Assembly (NCBI RefSeq): GCF_024205705.1 | Contig: NZ_CP073115.1 | Coordinates: 496,001 to 560,000, forward strand | DNA from: Neisseria subflava | Lineage (GTDB): Bacteria; Pseudomonadota; Gammaproteobacteria; Burkholderiales; Neisseriaceae | Direction of reading: 5' to 3' | DNA length: 64,000 nucleotides | Made by a program: the position numbers and the translations under genes | Shown here: piece by piece, positions 15,864 through 25,622 of the stretch | Layout: each line of letters opens with the position of its first letter | Numbering within the stretch: position 1 is the stretch's first letter | The notes under the pieces: model-generated | What the model was told of the DNA's origin: nothing | Seen by the model: only the letters and a program-made list of their open reading frames with translations | Databases searched by the model: none

Positions 15864-15891
15864 AGGCCGTCTGAAATATTTCAGACGGCCT
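15864..15891. terminator. Inverted DUS terminator, fnr / cysB
   Basis: AGGCCGTCTGAAAT is followed immediately by its complementary arm and TTTTT; it can end transcription of fnr (plus) and lies just downstream of convergent cysB. Confidence 0.85.
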
Positions 15892-15944
15892 TTTTAACAA
15901 GAATTAAAGAATAATTGTTAAGTTACGCAAGTGATAGTCAGATA

Positions 15945-16894
15945 TTAAATTGAAAAATCTTCCACGACCGGCGTGTACAGAATGCGGTCGACTACTTCTC
16001 TGGTCAGTTTCGGTGCAAACATCTGGATAAAGTCATACGCGTAACCGCGCAGGTAGGTATCCGAGCGTAAGGCTATCCAAGTGGGCGACGGTTCAAATAA
16101 GTGTGCCGCATCAATAAGCTGTAAATCTTGATCGACAACGGGATCGTACGCCATTTTAGCCATCAAACCAACGCCCAAGCCTAAGCGGACATACGTCTTC
16201 AGTACATCTGTATCGGCAGCCGATAAGGCAACATCAGGTTGCTCAATATGCGCTTTATTAAATGTACGCGCGATGCTGCTGCCGGAATTAAAAGCAAATT
16301 CGTAAGTAACCAGTGGAAAAGAAGCCAAATCTTCAAGGCTTAAAGGATTGCGGCAGTCCAAAAGAGGGTGGTCGTGCGGAACAATGACGGCATGGTTCCA
16401 TTCGTAGCAGGGCAGCTTGCCCAACTCAGGATGATCGTCAATGCGTTCAGTAATAATTGCCAAATCAGCTTCGCCGCTGCTGACCATTTGCGCAATGGCA
16501 GAGGGCTGCCTTGTTTGATGGTCAAATTGACCTTAGGGTAGTTTTTGACAAATTCCGCAACGATTTTGGGCAAAGCATAACGCGCCTGGGTATGCGTTGT
16601 CGCGATGGTCAGCGAACCGCTGTCATGATCGGTAAACTCGCTGCCGATATTTTTAATGTTTTGTACATCGCGCAAAATTCGTTCCGAAATTTCTAACACG
16701 GCTTTGCCTGGTTGCGAAACGGAAACCACACGCTTGCCGCTGCGGATAAAAATTTGGATACCCAATTCTTCTTCAAGTAGGCGGATTTGTTTGGAAATGC
16801 CGGGCTGGGATGTAAAAAGCGCATCGGCAGCCTCGGAGACATTCAGATTGTGCCGGTAAACTTCAAGGGCGTAACGTAATTGTTGCAGTTTCAT
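15945..16894 (-). pseudogene. cysB: CysB-type LysR regulator, frame broken by a one-base deletion
   Basis: The two halves together make a full CysB of about 316 residues. The N-terminal half (MKLQQLRYALEVYRHNLNVS, then EAADALFTSQPGISKQIRLLEEELGI) is the winged helix-turn-helix. The C-terminal half (GEADLAIITERIDDHPELGKLPCYEW, SAADTDVLKTYVRLGLGVG) is the inducer-binding domain for N-acetylserine/sulfate control of sulfur assimilation. After KQGSP the frame shifts; restoring one C in the CCC (GGG on the plus strand, 16503-16505) gives KQGSPSAIAQMVSSGEADL without a gap. This is either a real loss of CysB or a base-calling deletion. Confidence 0.88.
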
Positions 16895-17336
16895 GGTAGC
16901 AGTACCGAATACGTTGTTATTGTGGATTTTGTGCGACAAACGGCATGTAATTTAACATATTTTGCCCAGTTTTGCCCCGAGTTTTGAAAATGGTTGTTTT
17001 TAATGAAAATATCTTTTAATGATATGAAAACAGGAAATTCAGGAAAGAAGAGGGAAAGGGGTTTTGTTGTTTTTGTACAACTTTAGGTAGGTGAATTGTC
17101 TGATTTTGCCCTAAATTAATGACACAAGATTGATTTTTCGGCATGATTAACTACTAGGAAGCAGGCACTTCATGATTGTTTGAAGGCATCGAGTATTGAC
17201 AGTTTGCCTTGCGCTTCTTTATAGTGCAACCTGATATATCCGATTTGCCGCTGTTTTGATACTGCGGCCTGTATATTGGTACTTTGCAGCGGTTGCTTTC
17301 CTAGTCCGCCGCATAACAATTTGATGAGGGAATAAA
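16895..17336. other. 442-bp intergenic region before rmpM
   Basis: It contains the divergent start region of cysB, an AT-rich stretch with no ORF, and the rmpM promoter near its end. No repeat or RNA gene was recognised in the rest. Confidence 0.5.
17196..17225 (+). promoter_or_regulatory. Sigma70-type promoter of rmpM
   Basis: TTGACA (17196-17201) and TATAGT (17220-17225) are separated by 18 bases, leaving a 5' leader of about 100 bases to the rmpM start. Confidence 0.65.
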
Positions 17337-18098
17337 ATGACCAAACAGCTGAAATTAAGCGCATTGTTCGTTGCCTTGGCTGCCTCTGGCACCGCAATGG
17401 CCAGCGAAGCGCATACCAAACACGGTTACACCGTAAGCAGCCAATCTCAAGAAATCGTCCGTAACAACTACGGCGAATGCTGGAAAAACAGCTACTTCGA
17501 CAAAGCTACCCAAGGCCGTGTTGAATGTGGTGATCGTGAAGCAGTTGCTCCTGTACAACAAGCTCCTGAGTATGTTGATGAAACTGTTTCCCTGTCTACT
17601 AAAACTCTGTTCGGCTTCGACAAAGACAACCTGCGTCCTGAAGCTCAAGAAAACTTGAACGCTTTGGCTCAACGCCTGAGCAACGAAAGCGTACAAACTG
17701 TACGTGTTGAAGGTCACACTGACTTCATGGGTTCTGAGCAATACAACCAAGATTTGTCTGAGCGTCGTGCTAACGTAGTAGCTAACTACTTGGTAGGTCG
17801 TGGCGTTGCTTCTAGCAAAATCTCTGCAGTAGGTCTGGGCGAATCTCAAGCTCGCATGACTGCTACTTGTGAAGCTGAAGTTGCTAAATTGGGCAAAAAA
17901 GTTTCTAAAGCTAAGAAACGTGCTGATCTTATCGCTTGTATCGAACCTGACCGTCGCGTTGATGTTAAAATCCGCAGCGTCGTTACTCGTCAAGTTGCTC
18001 CAGGCCAAACTATCGAAGGTCAAGGCGAATTGCCTGCTACTGATGAAGGTTGGATCCCAGCTCCTTACAATGGCGTTCACGGTTACGCTAAACCTTAA
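17337..18098 (+). CDS. rmpM: Outer membrane protein RmpM (class 4 / reduction-modifiable protein), OmpA C-terminal domain
   Basis: This 253-residue protein tethers porin trimers to peptidoglycan. The signal peptide MTKQLKLSALFVALAASGTA is cleaved after AMA. A short N-terminal part interacts with porins. The OmpA-like peptidoglycan-binding domain (about residues 85-215) shows TLFGFDKDNLRPEAQENLNAL and VEGHTDFMGSEQYNQDLSER, with the Asp/Arg pair that binds diaminopimelate. Two Cys (TATCEAEV, LIACIEP) form the characteristic disulfide. It has its own terminator at 18111-18137 and codon use typical of highly expressed genes. Confidence 0.94.
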   Translation: MTKQLKLSALFVALAASGTAMASEAHTKHGYTVSSQSQEIVRNNYGECWKNSYFDKATQGRVECGDREAVAPVQQAPEYVDETVSLSTKTLFGFDKDNLRPEAQENLNALAQRLSNESVQTVRVEGHTDFMGSEQYNQDLSERRANVVANYLVGRGVASSKISAVGLGESQARMTATCEAEVAKLGKKVSKAKKRADLIACIEPDRRVDVKIRSVVTRQVAPGQTIEGQGELPATDEGWIPAPYNGVHGYAKP

Positions 18099-18110
18099 TC
18101 GGTTTGTGAA

Positions 18111-18140
18111 AAATGCCCTGCAATATGCAGGGCATTTTTT
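18111..18140 (+). terminator. Rho-independent terminator of rmpM
   Basis: AAATGCCCTGCA / TGCAGGGCATTT perfect stem followed by a T run. Confidence 0.88.
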
Positions 18141-18185
18141 TATGGTTTATATTGAAGAGTCGGGGAATTCATGATTCAAAATAAA

Positions 18186-18218
18186 AGGCCGTCTGAAAGA
18201 CTTATTTTCAGACGGCCT
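18186..18218. terminator. Inverted DUS terminator between rmpM and the DUF4149 gene
   Basis: AGGCCGTCTGAAA and its complement with T/A-rich flanks on both sides; it ends the minus-strand DUF4149 gene. Confidence 0.8.
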
Positions 18219-18232
18219 TTTATTAAGACAGA

Positions 18233-18661
18233 TTAGTTTGGCTTGGGCCATTTCCATACGCAAACAGCGGCGAGTATTGTACAAATCAAAAAGATGATAC
18301 TGGACAAGCCGTGCCAAACGCCGAATGTTCCGCCAACTAGGGACAGCAGCCAGTTATCTAGTCCGTACTTGTGTGCCTCGATAACCGGCGTAACCAAAAG
18401 ATGGTTGCAGGCTAAGAGTAGCCAAAGTACCAAGATCCACCAAGAAAGTGAGGCCAGTTGCCGTCTGAAAAAGGCATAGGCTGCGCCAAAAATAACTAAG
18501 CCACATAGTGCTGTAATCGCAAACAAAATGCCGGCAATTTCTCCTGCCTGCATTTTAGGTAAAAGACGGAATAGGATAGGGGCGGTAACATAGCCTGCGG
18601 TCAGCTGCATACCGAGCCACATGGCGGCAGCGGTTTGGATAATTTTGTACGGTAGATTCAT
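18233..18661 (-). CDS. DUF4149-domain membrane protein (TMEM205-like)
   Basis: A 142-residue inner-membrane protein with four predicted helices. It shows the DUF4149 N-terminal signature of a helix followed by AAMWLGMQLTAGYVTAPILF and a conserved Asn-His pair (LLLACNHLLVTPVIE). The family has no assigned reaction. It lies downstream of greA on the same strand, separated by an inverted DUS terminator, so it is probably transcribed on its own. Confidence 0.82.
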   Translation of the reverse strand: MNLPYKIIQTAAAMWLGMQLTAGYVTAPILFRLLPKMQAGEIAGILFAITALCGLVIFGAAYAFFRRQLASLSWWILVLWLLLACNHLLVTPVIEAHKYGLDNWLLSLVGGTFGVWHGLSSIIFLICTILAAVCVWKWPKPN

Positions 18662-18720
18662 TATGCTTCTCCTGGGAAGATTTCGTTTTCTTTGATTATG
18701 GTGTTTTTAGGTACAACAAA

Positions 18721-18750
18721 AGGCCGTCTGAAAATGTTTTCAGACGGCCT
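18721..18750. terminator. Inverted DUS terminator of greA
   Basis: AGGCCGTCTGAAAA with complementary arm CAGACGGCCT, flanked by A- and T-runs. Confidence 0.82.
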
Positions 18751-18759
18751 TTTGTTTAT

Positions 18760-19236
18760 TTAAATATATTGCACGGCAATGATGTCATATTCACGCACGC
18801 CGCCGGGGGCTTGAACTTCTGCAACGTCGCCTTCTTCTTTGCCGATCAGGGCGCGGGCAATAGGGGAGCCAACGTAGATTTTGCGTTCTTTAATGTCTGC
18901 TTCATCTTCACCGACGATTTGGTAGGTAACTTGTTCTTCAGTTTCCAAATCTTCGAGTGTCACAGTTGTGCCAAACACGATTTTACCTTCAGCATGGATT
19001 TCAGCAGGGTTAATGATGTGCGCCATAGAGAGTTTGTGTTCCAACTCGGCGATACGGCCTTCGATAAAGCCTTGACGTTCTTTGGCGGCTTCGTATTCTG
19101 CGTTTTCAGACAAGTCGCCGTGTGAGCGTGCTTCGGCGATGGCTTCAATGACTTCTGGGCGTGCTACGCTTTTCAGGTGTTGAAGTTCTTGTTTCAACAA
19201 TTCTGCACCACGGACGGTCAAAGGGATTTTTTGCAT
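18760..19236 (-). CDS. greA: Transcription elongation factor GreA
   Basis: A 158-residue factor that rescues backtracked RNA polymerase by stimulating transcript cleavage through the secondary channel. The N-terminal coiled coil carries the catalytic acidic tip in ARSHGDLSENAEYEAAKERQ (Asp and Glu). The C-terminal FKBP-like domain ends VGSPIARALIGKEEGDVAEV. The MQKIPLTVRG start at 19236 matches the family; the ATG 12 bases upstream is less likely. Confidence 0.95.
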   Translation of the reverse strand: MQKIPLTVRGAELLKQELQHLKSVARPEVIEAIAEARSHGDLSENAEYEAAKERQGFIEGRIAELEHKLSMAHIINPAEIHAEGKIVFGTTVTLEDLETEEQVTYQIVGEDEADIKERKIYVGSPIARALIGKEEGDVAEVQAPGGVREYDIIAVQYI

Positions 19237-19579
19237 TGAATTCTCCATGAAAGCATGATGATGCTTTTAAAATTTTATCCGGCCACGAGCGGTAGCCGGA
19301 TTGGAAATAAAAATACAAGCCGCCAAAGCTTGGCGGCTTGATAAATAAGTAATGCCCGTATTCTACCAAATTCTGCCGAAACCGCAATGATTAAAACGGA
19401 TTTTCAGTAAAGTGTTGTTTTCTGTCTATTTTGTTTTTTTTTCAGACGGCCTGAAAACTAAATATTGAAGTATTTCAAAGCTGCATGGGAAAAACAGTTT
19501 CTTAAATGAATATTTTTAATTAAAATGTCTGATGCTAATTCGTAATAATTAGTCTGCTTTAACTATATAAAGAGAATAT

Positions 19580-20989
19580 ATGGAAACAAAACCAACTTCC
19601 CAAAATGAACAACAGGCTAACCGCCGTTATTTGACTGTTTGGCGATGGCATTTTTATGCCGGACTTTTGGTTGCGCCGTTTTTAACCCTGCTCGCTGTTA
19701 CAGGGTTGGGAATGCTGCTATTTGCCAATATCACCGGTAAAGAAGGCGAACGCATACATGTTACGCCGCAGGCAGTGGTGCAGCCTTTGTCGGCTCAGGC
19801 TGAAGCTGCCAGACAGTTTGTGAATCCGGAAACTGCCTCTGTGGTGCAATATATTGCGCCGCGCGCAGATGATATGGTTGCCGTATTTCGCGTAAACAAT
19901 GACGATAAAGCCACTATGGTTGCCGTTGATCCCTATACAGCAAAAGTTGTGAATACGATGCCGCGCGGGCAAGGCTGGTATCACACGATGGATGAAATTC
20001 ACGGCGATATTATGCTAGGGGCGACAGGTGACTACCTGTTGGAAACCGCTGCGTCGCTAACCATCATCATGATTGTGACCGGTATTTATTTGTGGTGGGT
20101 AAAACAGCGTAGTCTGAAGGCTGTTTTTTTGCCTAAAGCAGGCAAAGGTCGTTCTTGGTGGCGCAACCTGCACGGTGCATTTGGCTCTTGGGTTTCTTTG
20201 ATTTTATTGCTGTTCTGTCTGTCAGGTATTGCTTGGGCAGGTATTTGGGGCGGTAAAGTGGTTCAGGCGTGGAGCCAATTTCCTGCGGGTAAATGGGGCG
20301 TGGAGCCTAATCCGGTATCTTCCGTACCAACCCATGGTGATGTGCTGAATGACGGTAAATCCAAAGAAGTGCCGTGGATTTTGGAGCTGACGCCTATGCC
20401 GGTTTCCGGTACGACAATGGGTGAAAACGGCATTAATCCGAGTGAGCCGATGACGTTGGAGACGGTTGACCGCTTTGCGCGCGAAATTGGCTTTAAAGGT
20501 CGCTATCAGCTTAATTTGCCTAAGGGTGAGACCGGTGTATGGACGCTGTCGCAAGACTCAATGAGTTACGATATGATTAGTCCGACTGCGGATCATACGG
20601 TACACGTTGATCAATACAGTGGCAAAATCCTGGCTGATATTCATTTCGATGATTACAACTGGTTTGGTAAATTCATGGCGGCAAGTATTGCTTTGCATAT
20701 GGGTACACTGGGCTGGTGGAGCGTATTGGCAAATGTCTTGTTCTGTCTGGCGATTATCTTTATCTGTGTCAGCGGCTGTGTGATGTGGTGGAAACGCCGT
20801 CCTTCGGAAGCGCGAGGGTTGGTTCCTCCTGCACAGAAAATCAAATTGCCGGTATGGTGGGCAATGGCTGTGCCACTTTTGATTTTGGCTGTGATTTTCC
20901 CAACGGCCATTGCCGCAATCGCTGTCATTTGGATTTTGGATACAATGTTGTTGTCGCGTATCCCAGCATTGGCAAGATGGTTTAAATAA
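19580..20989 (+). CDS. PepSY-associated transmembrane protein
   Basis: A 469-residue inner-membrane protein of the PepSY_TM family. An N-terminal helix follows YLTVWRWHFYAGLLVAPFLT, and paired periplasmic PepSY regions occur (VAVDPYTAKVVNTMPRGQGW, HVDQYSGKILADIHFDDYN). Four or more helices follow, with conserved His in WYHTMDEIHGDIMLG, NLHGAFGSW and SIALHMGTLGWW that could bind haem or metal. Relatives are often iron-regulated and proposed as siderophore or flavin reductases; that function is inference here. The AT-rich upstream region has no convincing Fur box. Confidence 0.82.
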   Translation: METKPTSQNEQQANRRYLTVWRWHFYAGLLVAPFLTLLAVTGLGMLLFANITGKEGERIHVTPQAVVQPLSAQAEAARQFVNPETASVVQYIAPRADDMVAVFRVNNDDKATMVAVDPYTAKVVNTMPRGQGWYHTMDEIHGDIMLGATGDYLLETAASLTIIMIVTGIYLWWVKQRSLKAVFLPKAGKGRSWWRNLHGAFGSWVSLILLLFCLSGIAWAGIWGGKVVQAWSQFPAGKWGVEPNPVSSVPTHGDVLNDGKSKEVPWILELTPMPVSGTTMGENGINPSEPMTLETVDRFAREIGFKGRYQLNLPKGETGVWTLSQDSMSYDMISPTADHTVHVDQYSGKILADIHFDDYNWFGKFMAASIALHMGTLGWWSVLANVLFCLAIIFICVSGCVMWWKRRPSEARGLVPPAQKIKLPVWWAMAVPLLILAVIFPTAIAAIAVIWILDTMLLSRIPALARWFK

Positions 20990-21006
20990 CCGCCCGATGT
21001 GATTAA

Positions 21007-21038
21007 AGGCCGTCTGAATCTTTTGTTTCAGATGGCCT
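21007..21038. terminator. Imperfect inverted DUS terminator
   Basis: AGGCCGTCTGAA pairs with TTCAGATGGCCT (one wobble) and is followed by TTTT; it ends the PepSY gene. Confidence 0.72.
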
Positions 21039-21160
21039 TTTGTATAAAGGTTAAAAGAGGTAGGGAGTTACGATTCTGTTTAAGTTTATATGTGAAATGG
21101 AGATGGTGGTTGGCTTGCAGGATTGTGTAAGAAAGACGAGGAGATATTGTATAAAAATAA

Positions 21161-21187
21161 AAAACCCACTTCATTGAAGTGGGTTTT
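21161..21187 (-). terminator. Rho-independent terminator of the rpsP-rimM-trmD-rplS operon
   Basis: AAAACCCACTTC - ATT - GAAGTGGGTTTT perfect 12-bp stem 12 bases past the rplS stop, with A/T runs on both sides. Confidence 0.88.
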
Positions 21188-21199
21188 TGATGAAGGCTA

Positions 21200-21565
21200 T
21201 TAACCTTTGCGAGCAGGCAATTTTTCTTTAATGCGAGCTGCTTTACCGGTCAGGCCGCGCAAGTAGTACAGTTTGGCGCGACGTACGTCACCACGGCGTT
21301 TAACTTCGATTTTTTCTACGGTAGGAGAGTACAGTTGGAAAGTACGTTCTACACCTTCGCCGCTAGAGATTTTGCGAACGATGAAGTTGCTGTTCAGGCC
21401 ACGGTTGCGGCGAGCGATAACAACACCTTCGTATGCTTGCAGACGGCTGCGAGAACCCTCAACTACGCGTACAGATACGACAACGGTGTCGCCTGGAGCG
21501 AATTCAGGGATTTCTTTGTTCAAGCGAGCGATTTCTTCTTGCTCTAATTGTTGAATCAAGTTCAT
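21200..21565 (-). CDS. rplS: 50S ribosomal protein L19
   Basis: A 121-residue protein located at the 30S-50S interface. It has the family signature EGVVIARRNRGLNSNFIVRK followed by ISSGEGVERTFQLYSP and ends KLYYLRGLTGKAARIKEKL. It is the last gene of the conserved rpsP-rimM-trmD-rplS operon, 14 bases after trmD. Confidence 0.97.
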   Translation of the reverse strand: MNLIQQLEQEEIARLNKEIPEFAPGDTVVVSVRVVEGSRSRLQAYEGVVIARRNRGLNSNFIVRKISSGEGVERTFQLYSPTVEKIEVKRRGDVRRAKLYYLRGLTGKAARIKEKLPARKG

Positions 21566-21579
21566 TTGTTTTTCCTAAG

Positions 21580-22329
21580 TTATGATTGGATTTCCTGTTG
21601 CTCTTGCAAGATTTCTTTTAAGAGGCGGGATTCCTTTGGGATTAAACTGCGCTTTTCCAATAAATCAGGTCGGCGCTCTAAAGTGCGTTGTAGAGATTGT
21701 TTCAATCGCCACTCAGCAATCAAGCCATGATTTCCTGAGCGTAAGACATCGGGAACGATCATGCCTTGGAATTCTACGGGTTTGGTGTAATGAGGACAGT
21801 CTAAAAGGTCGTCTGAAAACGAGTCTTGTTCAGCTGACTGTATATCGCCCAATACGCCCGGAACCAATCTTAAGACGGCATCCATCAACATCATGGCGGG
21901 TAATTCGCCACCTGAGACGACAAAGTCGCCAATGCTGATTTCTTCGTCCACACTGCTTTGCAATAGTCTTTCATCTATGCCTTCATAGCGTCCGCATAGA
22001 AGAATAAGATGGGGCAGTTCGGCAAGATCTGCGGCCTTTTTATGTGTCAGCGGCTGACCTTGCGGACTGAGATAAATTACTTTGGCAGGTTTGGGCGAAT
22101 TTGCTTTGGCTTCTTCAATTGCTGCTTGAAGCGGCGGCGCCATCATAATCATTCCCGGACCACCTCCGAAGGGGCGATCATCGATATAGCCAAGTTTGTT
22201 GTCGGCAAATTTTCGGGGATTGATGGCTTGAAACTGCCAAAGATTTTGTTTTCTTGCTCTGCCTGTAACGCCGTATTCGACAATACTGTCGAACATCTCT
22301 GGGAAAATGGTGATGGCTTGAATCAGCAT
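21580..22329 (-). CDS. trmD: tRNA (guanine-N1)-methyltransferase
   Basis: This 249-residue SPOUT-class enzyme makes m1G37 next to the anticodon, preventing frameshifts. The trefoil-knot SAM site appears in VIYLSPQGQPLTHKKAADLA, LILLCGRYEGIDERLLQ and EISIGDFVVSGGELPAMML, with the catalytic Asp in DRPFGGGPGMIMMAPPL context downstream of the ATG. It overlaps rimM by one base. An AGGTCGTCTGAA (mucosa-dialect DUS) lies in the coding sequence at 21806-21817. Confidence 0.97.
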   Translation of the reverse strand: MLIQAITIFPEMFDSIVEYGVTGRARKQNLWQFQAINPRKFADNKLGYIDDRPFGGGPGMIMMAPPLQAAIEEAKANSPKPAKVIYLSPQGQPLTHKKAADLAELPHLILLCGRYEGIDERLLQSSVDEEISIGDFVVSGGELPAMMLMDAVLRLVPGVLGDIQSAEQDSFSDDLLDCPHYTKPVEFQGMIVPDVLRSGNHGLIAEWRLKQSLQRTLERRPDLLEKRSLIPKESRLLKEILQEQQEIQS

Positions 22330-22838
22330 CAGTAGTCCAAACCCCAGTCGGCAATAATGGTTTTGCTGTCGGTATCGACAGATTCGATATAGTTGGAGAC
22401 GAAGGGAATCAGGATTTGTCCGTGTTCGCCTTTAATCATCAAAACATCGTTTGCACCGGTTTCCATTAGGTTGCTGACTTTGCCGAGGACGATGTTTTCT
22501 TTGTTGATGACGGTCATGCCAACTAAATCTGCCCAGTAGTATTCGTCTTCCTCAGTAGGGGCGAATGACTCTCTGGGGATTTCGATGGTATAGCCGCGCA
22601 AGGCAAATGCTTGATCGCGATCGTCTATATCTTCAAATTTGACCTGAAGTTCGCCATTGACAATTTTACCTGCCTCAAGCACAACATTCAGGGTTTTGCC
22701 ATCCTTGCACAACTGCCACTCGGGGTAGTCCAGCAGGCTGTCGGTATATTCGGTATTGGCGGCAATTTTAAGCCAGCCTTTAATGCCGAATACGCCTTTG
22801 ATGTAGCCCATGGCTACCCGTTTTTGAGTGTCTGTCAT
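22329..22838 (-). CDS. rimM: 16S rRNA processing protein RimM
   Basis: A 169-residue maturation factor of the 30S head that binds S19. The N-terminal RimM domain begins VAMGYIKGVFGIKGWLKIA. The C-terminal PRC-barrel includes YYWADLVGMTVIN and VLMIKGEHGQILIPFV. It sits between rpsP (15 bases away) and trmD (one-base overlap), the standard order. Confidence 0.96.
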   Translation of the reverse strand: MTDTQKRVAMGYIKGVFGIKGWLKIAANTEYTDSLLDYPEWQLCKDGKTLNVVLEAGKIVNGELQVKFEDIDDRDQAFALRGYTIEIPRESFAPTEEDEYYWADLVGMTVINKENIVLGKVSNLMETGANDVLMIKGEHGQILIPFVSNYIESVDTDSKTIIADWGLDY

Positions 22839-22853
22839 GGTCGTTTCAGCTGA

Positions 22854-23102
22854 TTAAGCAGCGATTTTTTGCTCTTTAATCAGTTTGGCAACTGCATCGC
22901 TAACTTTCGCGCCTTGAGCAACCCAGTGGTTGATGCGGTCTGCGTCGAAACGTACGCGTTCTTGTTTTTCGTTGGCAACGGGGTTGTAGAAACCTACGCG
23001 CTCGATGAAGCGGCCGTCACGACGGTTGCGAGAGTCAGTTACGACTACGTTGAAGAAAGGGCGGTGTTTTGAGCCGCCGCGAGCCAAACGGATAACTACC
23101 AT
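22854..23102 (-). CDS. rpsP: 30S ribosomal protein S16
   Basis: 82 residues with the S16 signature MVVIRLARGGSKHRPFFNVV, then DSRNRRDGRFIERVGFYNP. First gene of the operon; the promoter must lie in the AT-rich 23103-23177 stretch. Confidence 0.97.
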   Translation of the reverse strand: MVVIRLARGGSKHRPFFNVVVTDSRNRRDGRFIERVGFYNPVANEKQERVRFDADRINHWVAQGAKVSDAVAKLIKEQKIAA

Positions 23103-23177
23103 TTTGAGTCCTTTTGAAAAATGCGGATATATAGAAACCGCTAATTTTAGGATATTTCACACGGGTTATGCAAGTTT

Positions 23178-25567
23178 TTATTTGTTTTTGTTGCTGTTTT
23201 GCCATGCGTTCAAATCGAGGCTGGCTTGATACAGTCCGCGGTCGGTTTCCGACGGGGTAACGGTAAATCCTGATTTTTCAGCGAGTTTGAGCATCGGTGT
23301 GTTTTCTTTGAGGATTTCCGCATTCATGGTTTGGTAACCTTGCTGTGTGGCAGTTTGGATAATGAGGCTCATCATTTTGCCTGCCAAGCCAGTTTTGCGT
23401 GCTTCAGGTGCTAAAGTAATGCCGAACTCGCACTCATTACGATTGATGCGGCTGTAACGGCTGACTGCGACGATACGGCCGTCTGAAGCGAAGGCTGACC
23501 ATGCGCATTCTGTATGGAAATCAGGGCGGGTCAGCCGTGCGAGTGTCGGCAGCGGCAACTCGTTGGTATGGGTCATGAAGCGCGTATAGCGGTCGGCCGC
23601 GGGTAATTGGCGGACAAATTTTTGTTTGGTTTCGGCATCTTCAGGTTCTAGTGCGCGGATGTGCAGTGTGTTGCCGTCGGGCAGGGTAAAAGTATCGGTT
23701 TGGCTCGGATAGGGGCGAGTACGTTTTGTATCTCGGGCGTTTCGGTTTTAGGGTGCAGCAGTTCGGAAGCGGCTTCGCCGGTGTTGCGTAGGAATTCGGC
23801 TGCGACCGGATTTTTTTGTTGGAGGTAGGCGGCGGCGCTTTGCATTTTTGCTGCAGCCTGTTCTAAGGTTTGGACGGCTTTTTTGGGGATTTTGGTTGTC
23901 GGCGCGGTTGGTTTTTCCACAATTTCGGGAATGATGGTGCTGCTGTATTGGCTGCCGTTGTAGTTGAGGATGATGTCGCCGATATGCTGGTTGTTGTGGA
24001 TAAGCGTGTTTAGGGAATGCAAGAATTGATTGAGAATGGAAGTGTTGTCGAGTTCTGCAAATTGGCTTAAACGCTGGATATCGAGCGTGGTAAATGGAGG
24101 TAATGCGGCTTCGGTTTTGCCATTGTAATGGGCGGAAAGGATGTTGCCGTAAATGACATGGCGGCTGAACCGGAACTGGACGGCATTGTGTTTTTGGGTT
24201 TGGCACGGAGGCAGGTATAGGGCTTCCGCCATCAGTTCGGTTTGGCCGGATGCAATGGCTTTATCGATGCTTTTGCTTTTGGGTGTTTTCAGACGGCCTG
24301 TTTTGGCTGGTGCAGGGGTATTTTGCACCTGTTGCAAATAGGCTGTTTGATTGCGGAAATAAAGTGTCAGCAAGGCTTCTTCCGGTGTGTTAAACCGAGT
24401 CAGGCCGTCTGAAAAACGATAGCTGACGAGAATGGGTTTGCTGGTTTTTTGCGTCAAATTATCCAGAGTTTGATGAATGCTGTACGCATCCGGCGTATCT
24501 GGCGAAATAATGCCGAGCAAGGCTTGAGTATGCGGATTTTGTAATTGTTCGAGCGCCAGACGGTGGATGCGTGCAGGCGTGGGGTTGCTGCCGATGCAGC
24601 CTTGTCGGATGGATGGTACATCGGTTGGGAGGTCGAGGGTCAATTCGCAGGCATTGGCGGTAGTGCGCAGCCATTCTATCGGCGTGTCGGACAGAATGGT
24701 GGGATTGGTAATGACGGGAATGCCGGAAAGGTGGGCTTTTAGGGCTGCTTCCAGTTCGGCGGTATTGAATACCGGTTGGAAATTGCAATGGCGGCTGAGG
24801 CTGCGTAGGATAGCTTTGTCTGTGTTGTCGGTGTAGTGTGTGGACAACAGGATAAGCGGAGTGTGGCGTGTAAAGTGTCGGATGGCGCTGAACAGCTCGC
24901 GTTGGTTTTCCGCCGGATTGTAGTGGATGACGGCAACTTTGGTATGGCGGTTGTGGCCGAAGCGGTTGAGCCAGTCGGCGGATGTGGTGGGGCTTAGGTC
25001 AAAGTTGAGGCTGATGTGGCGCGATATGCCTTGGTGCAGCGTGTTCAGCAGGTGGTTGATGTTGCGGCTGACGGTGCTGTGGCCGGTCAGTAATGCGATA
25101 TGGCCGGCTGGATAGTCGGCTTGGGTGCTGATGTTGAGGTTGAGCGAGGGGAGTTGGATGCCTGCGCTGTTGCACACGGTGATGTTCAATTCGTCGCCGT
25201 GATATTTTTGAATGATGGAACGGGCATTTTTGCAGGATTCGGGTGGCAGGTTTTCCCAATCTTGAATCAGGATAATGTGGCGCAGGTCTTTTTTACGGCA
25301 GGCTTTGAACAGCGAGTCGTAATGATCGGGCGGGATAACGGCAACAACCAAATCGGCTTGGCCCGGGATTTTGCTGAGGCTGGAGTAGGAGGGAATGCCA
25401 GCGACACTGCTGTGTCGAAGATTGACGGGGGTGATTTTGCCTTGATATGAGGAACCGAGCAGGTGGCTGAAAATGCGTTCGCCAAGGCTGTGCGGACGTT
25501 CGCTGGCGCCGACGAGGATGATGTGTTCAGGCATGAAGAAGTAGCCGGTTTGGGCAGTTGCACTCAT
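23178..25567 (-). pseudogene. Pat-like protein lysine acetyltransferase (CoA-binding + GNAT), frame broken by a one-base deletion
   Basis: The 639-residue upstream part starts with a CoA-binding Rossmann domain (EHIILVGASERPHSLGERIF) and continues as an NDP-forming acyl-CoA synthetase-like region. The remaining part carries a GNAT domain (RALEPEDAETKQKFVRQLPA, FGITLAPEARKTGLAGKMMS). Joined, they resemble YfiQ/Pat enzymes that acetylate lysines such as that of acetyl-CoA synthetase. The frame is lost at AAAA (TTTT at 23724-23727); adding one A restores ...EIQKRTRPYPSQTDTF. No ATP-grasp domain is evident. It is a pseudogene or a sequencing deletion. Confidence 0.82.
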
Positions 25568-25590
25568 GATGGTTCCTTATTTGTGTTTTG

Positions 25591-25616
25591 GGCCGTCTGA
25601 AAAGTTTCAGACGGCC
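25591..25616. terminator. Inverted DUS terminator between misS and the Pat-like gene
   Basis: GGCCGTCTGAAA with its complement TTTCAGACGGCC seven bases past the misS stop codon. Confidence 0.78.
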
Positions 25617-25622
25617 TTATTT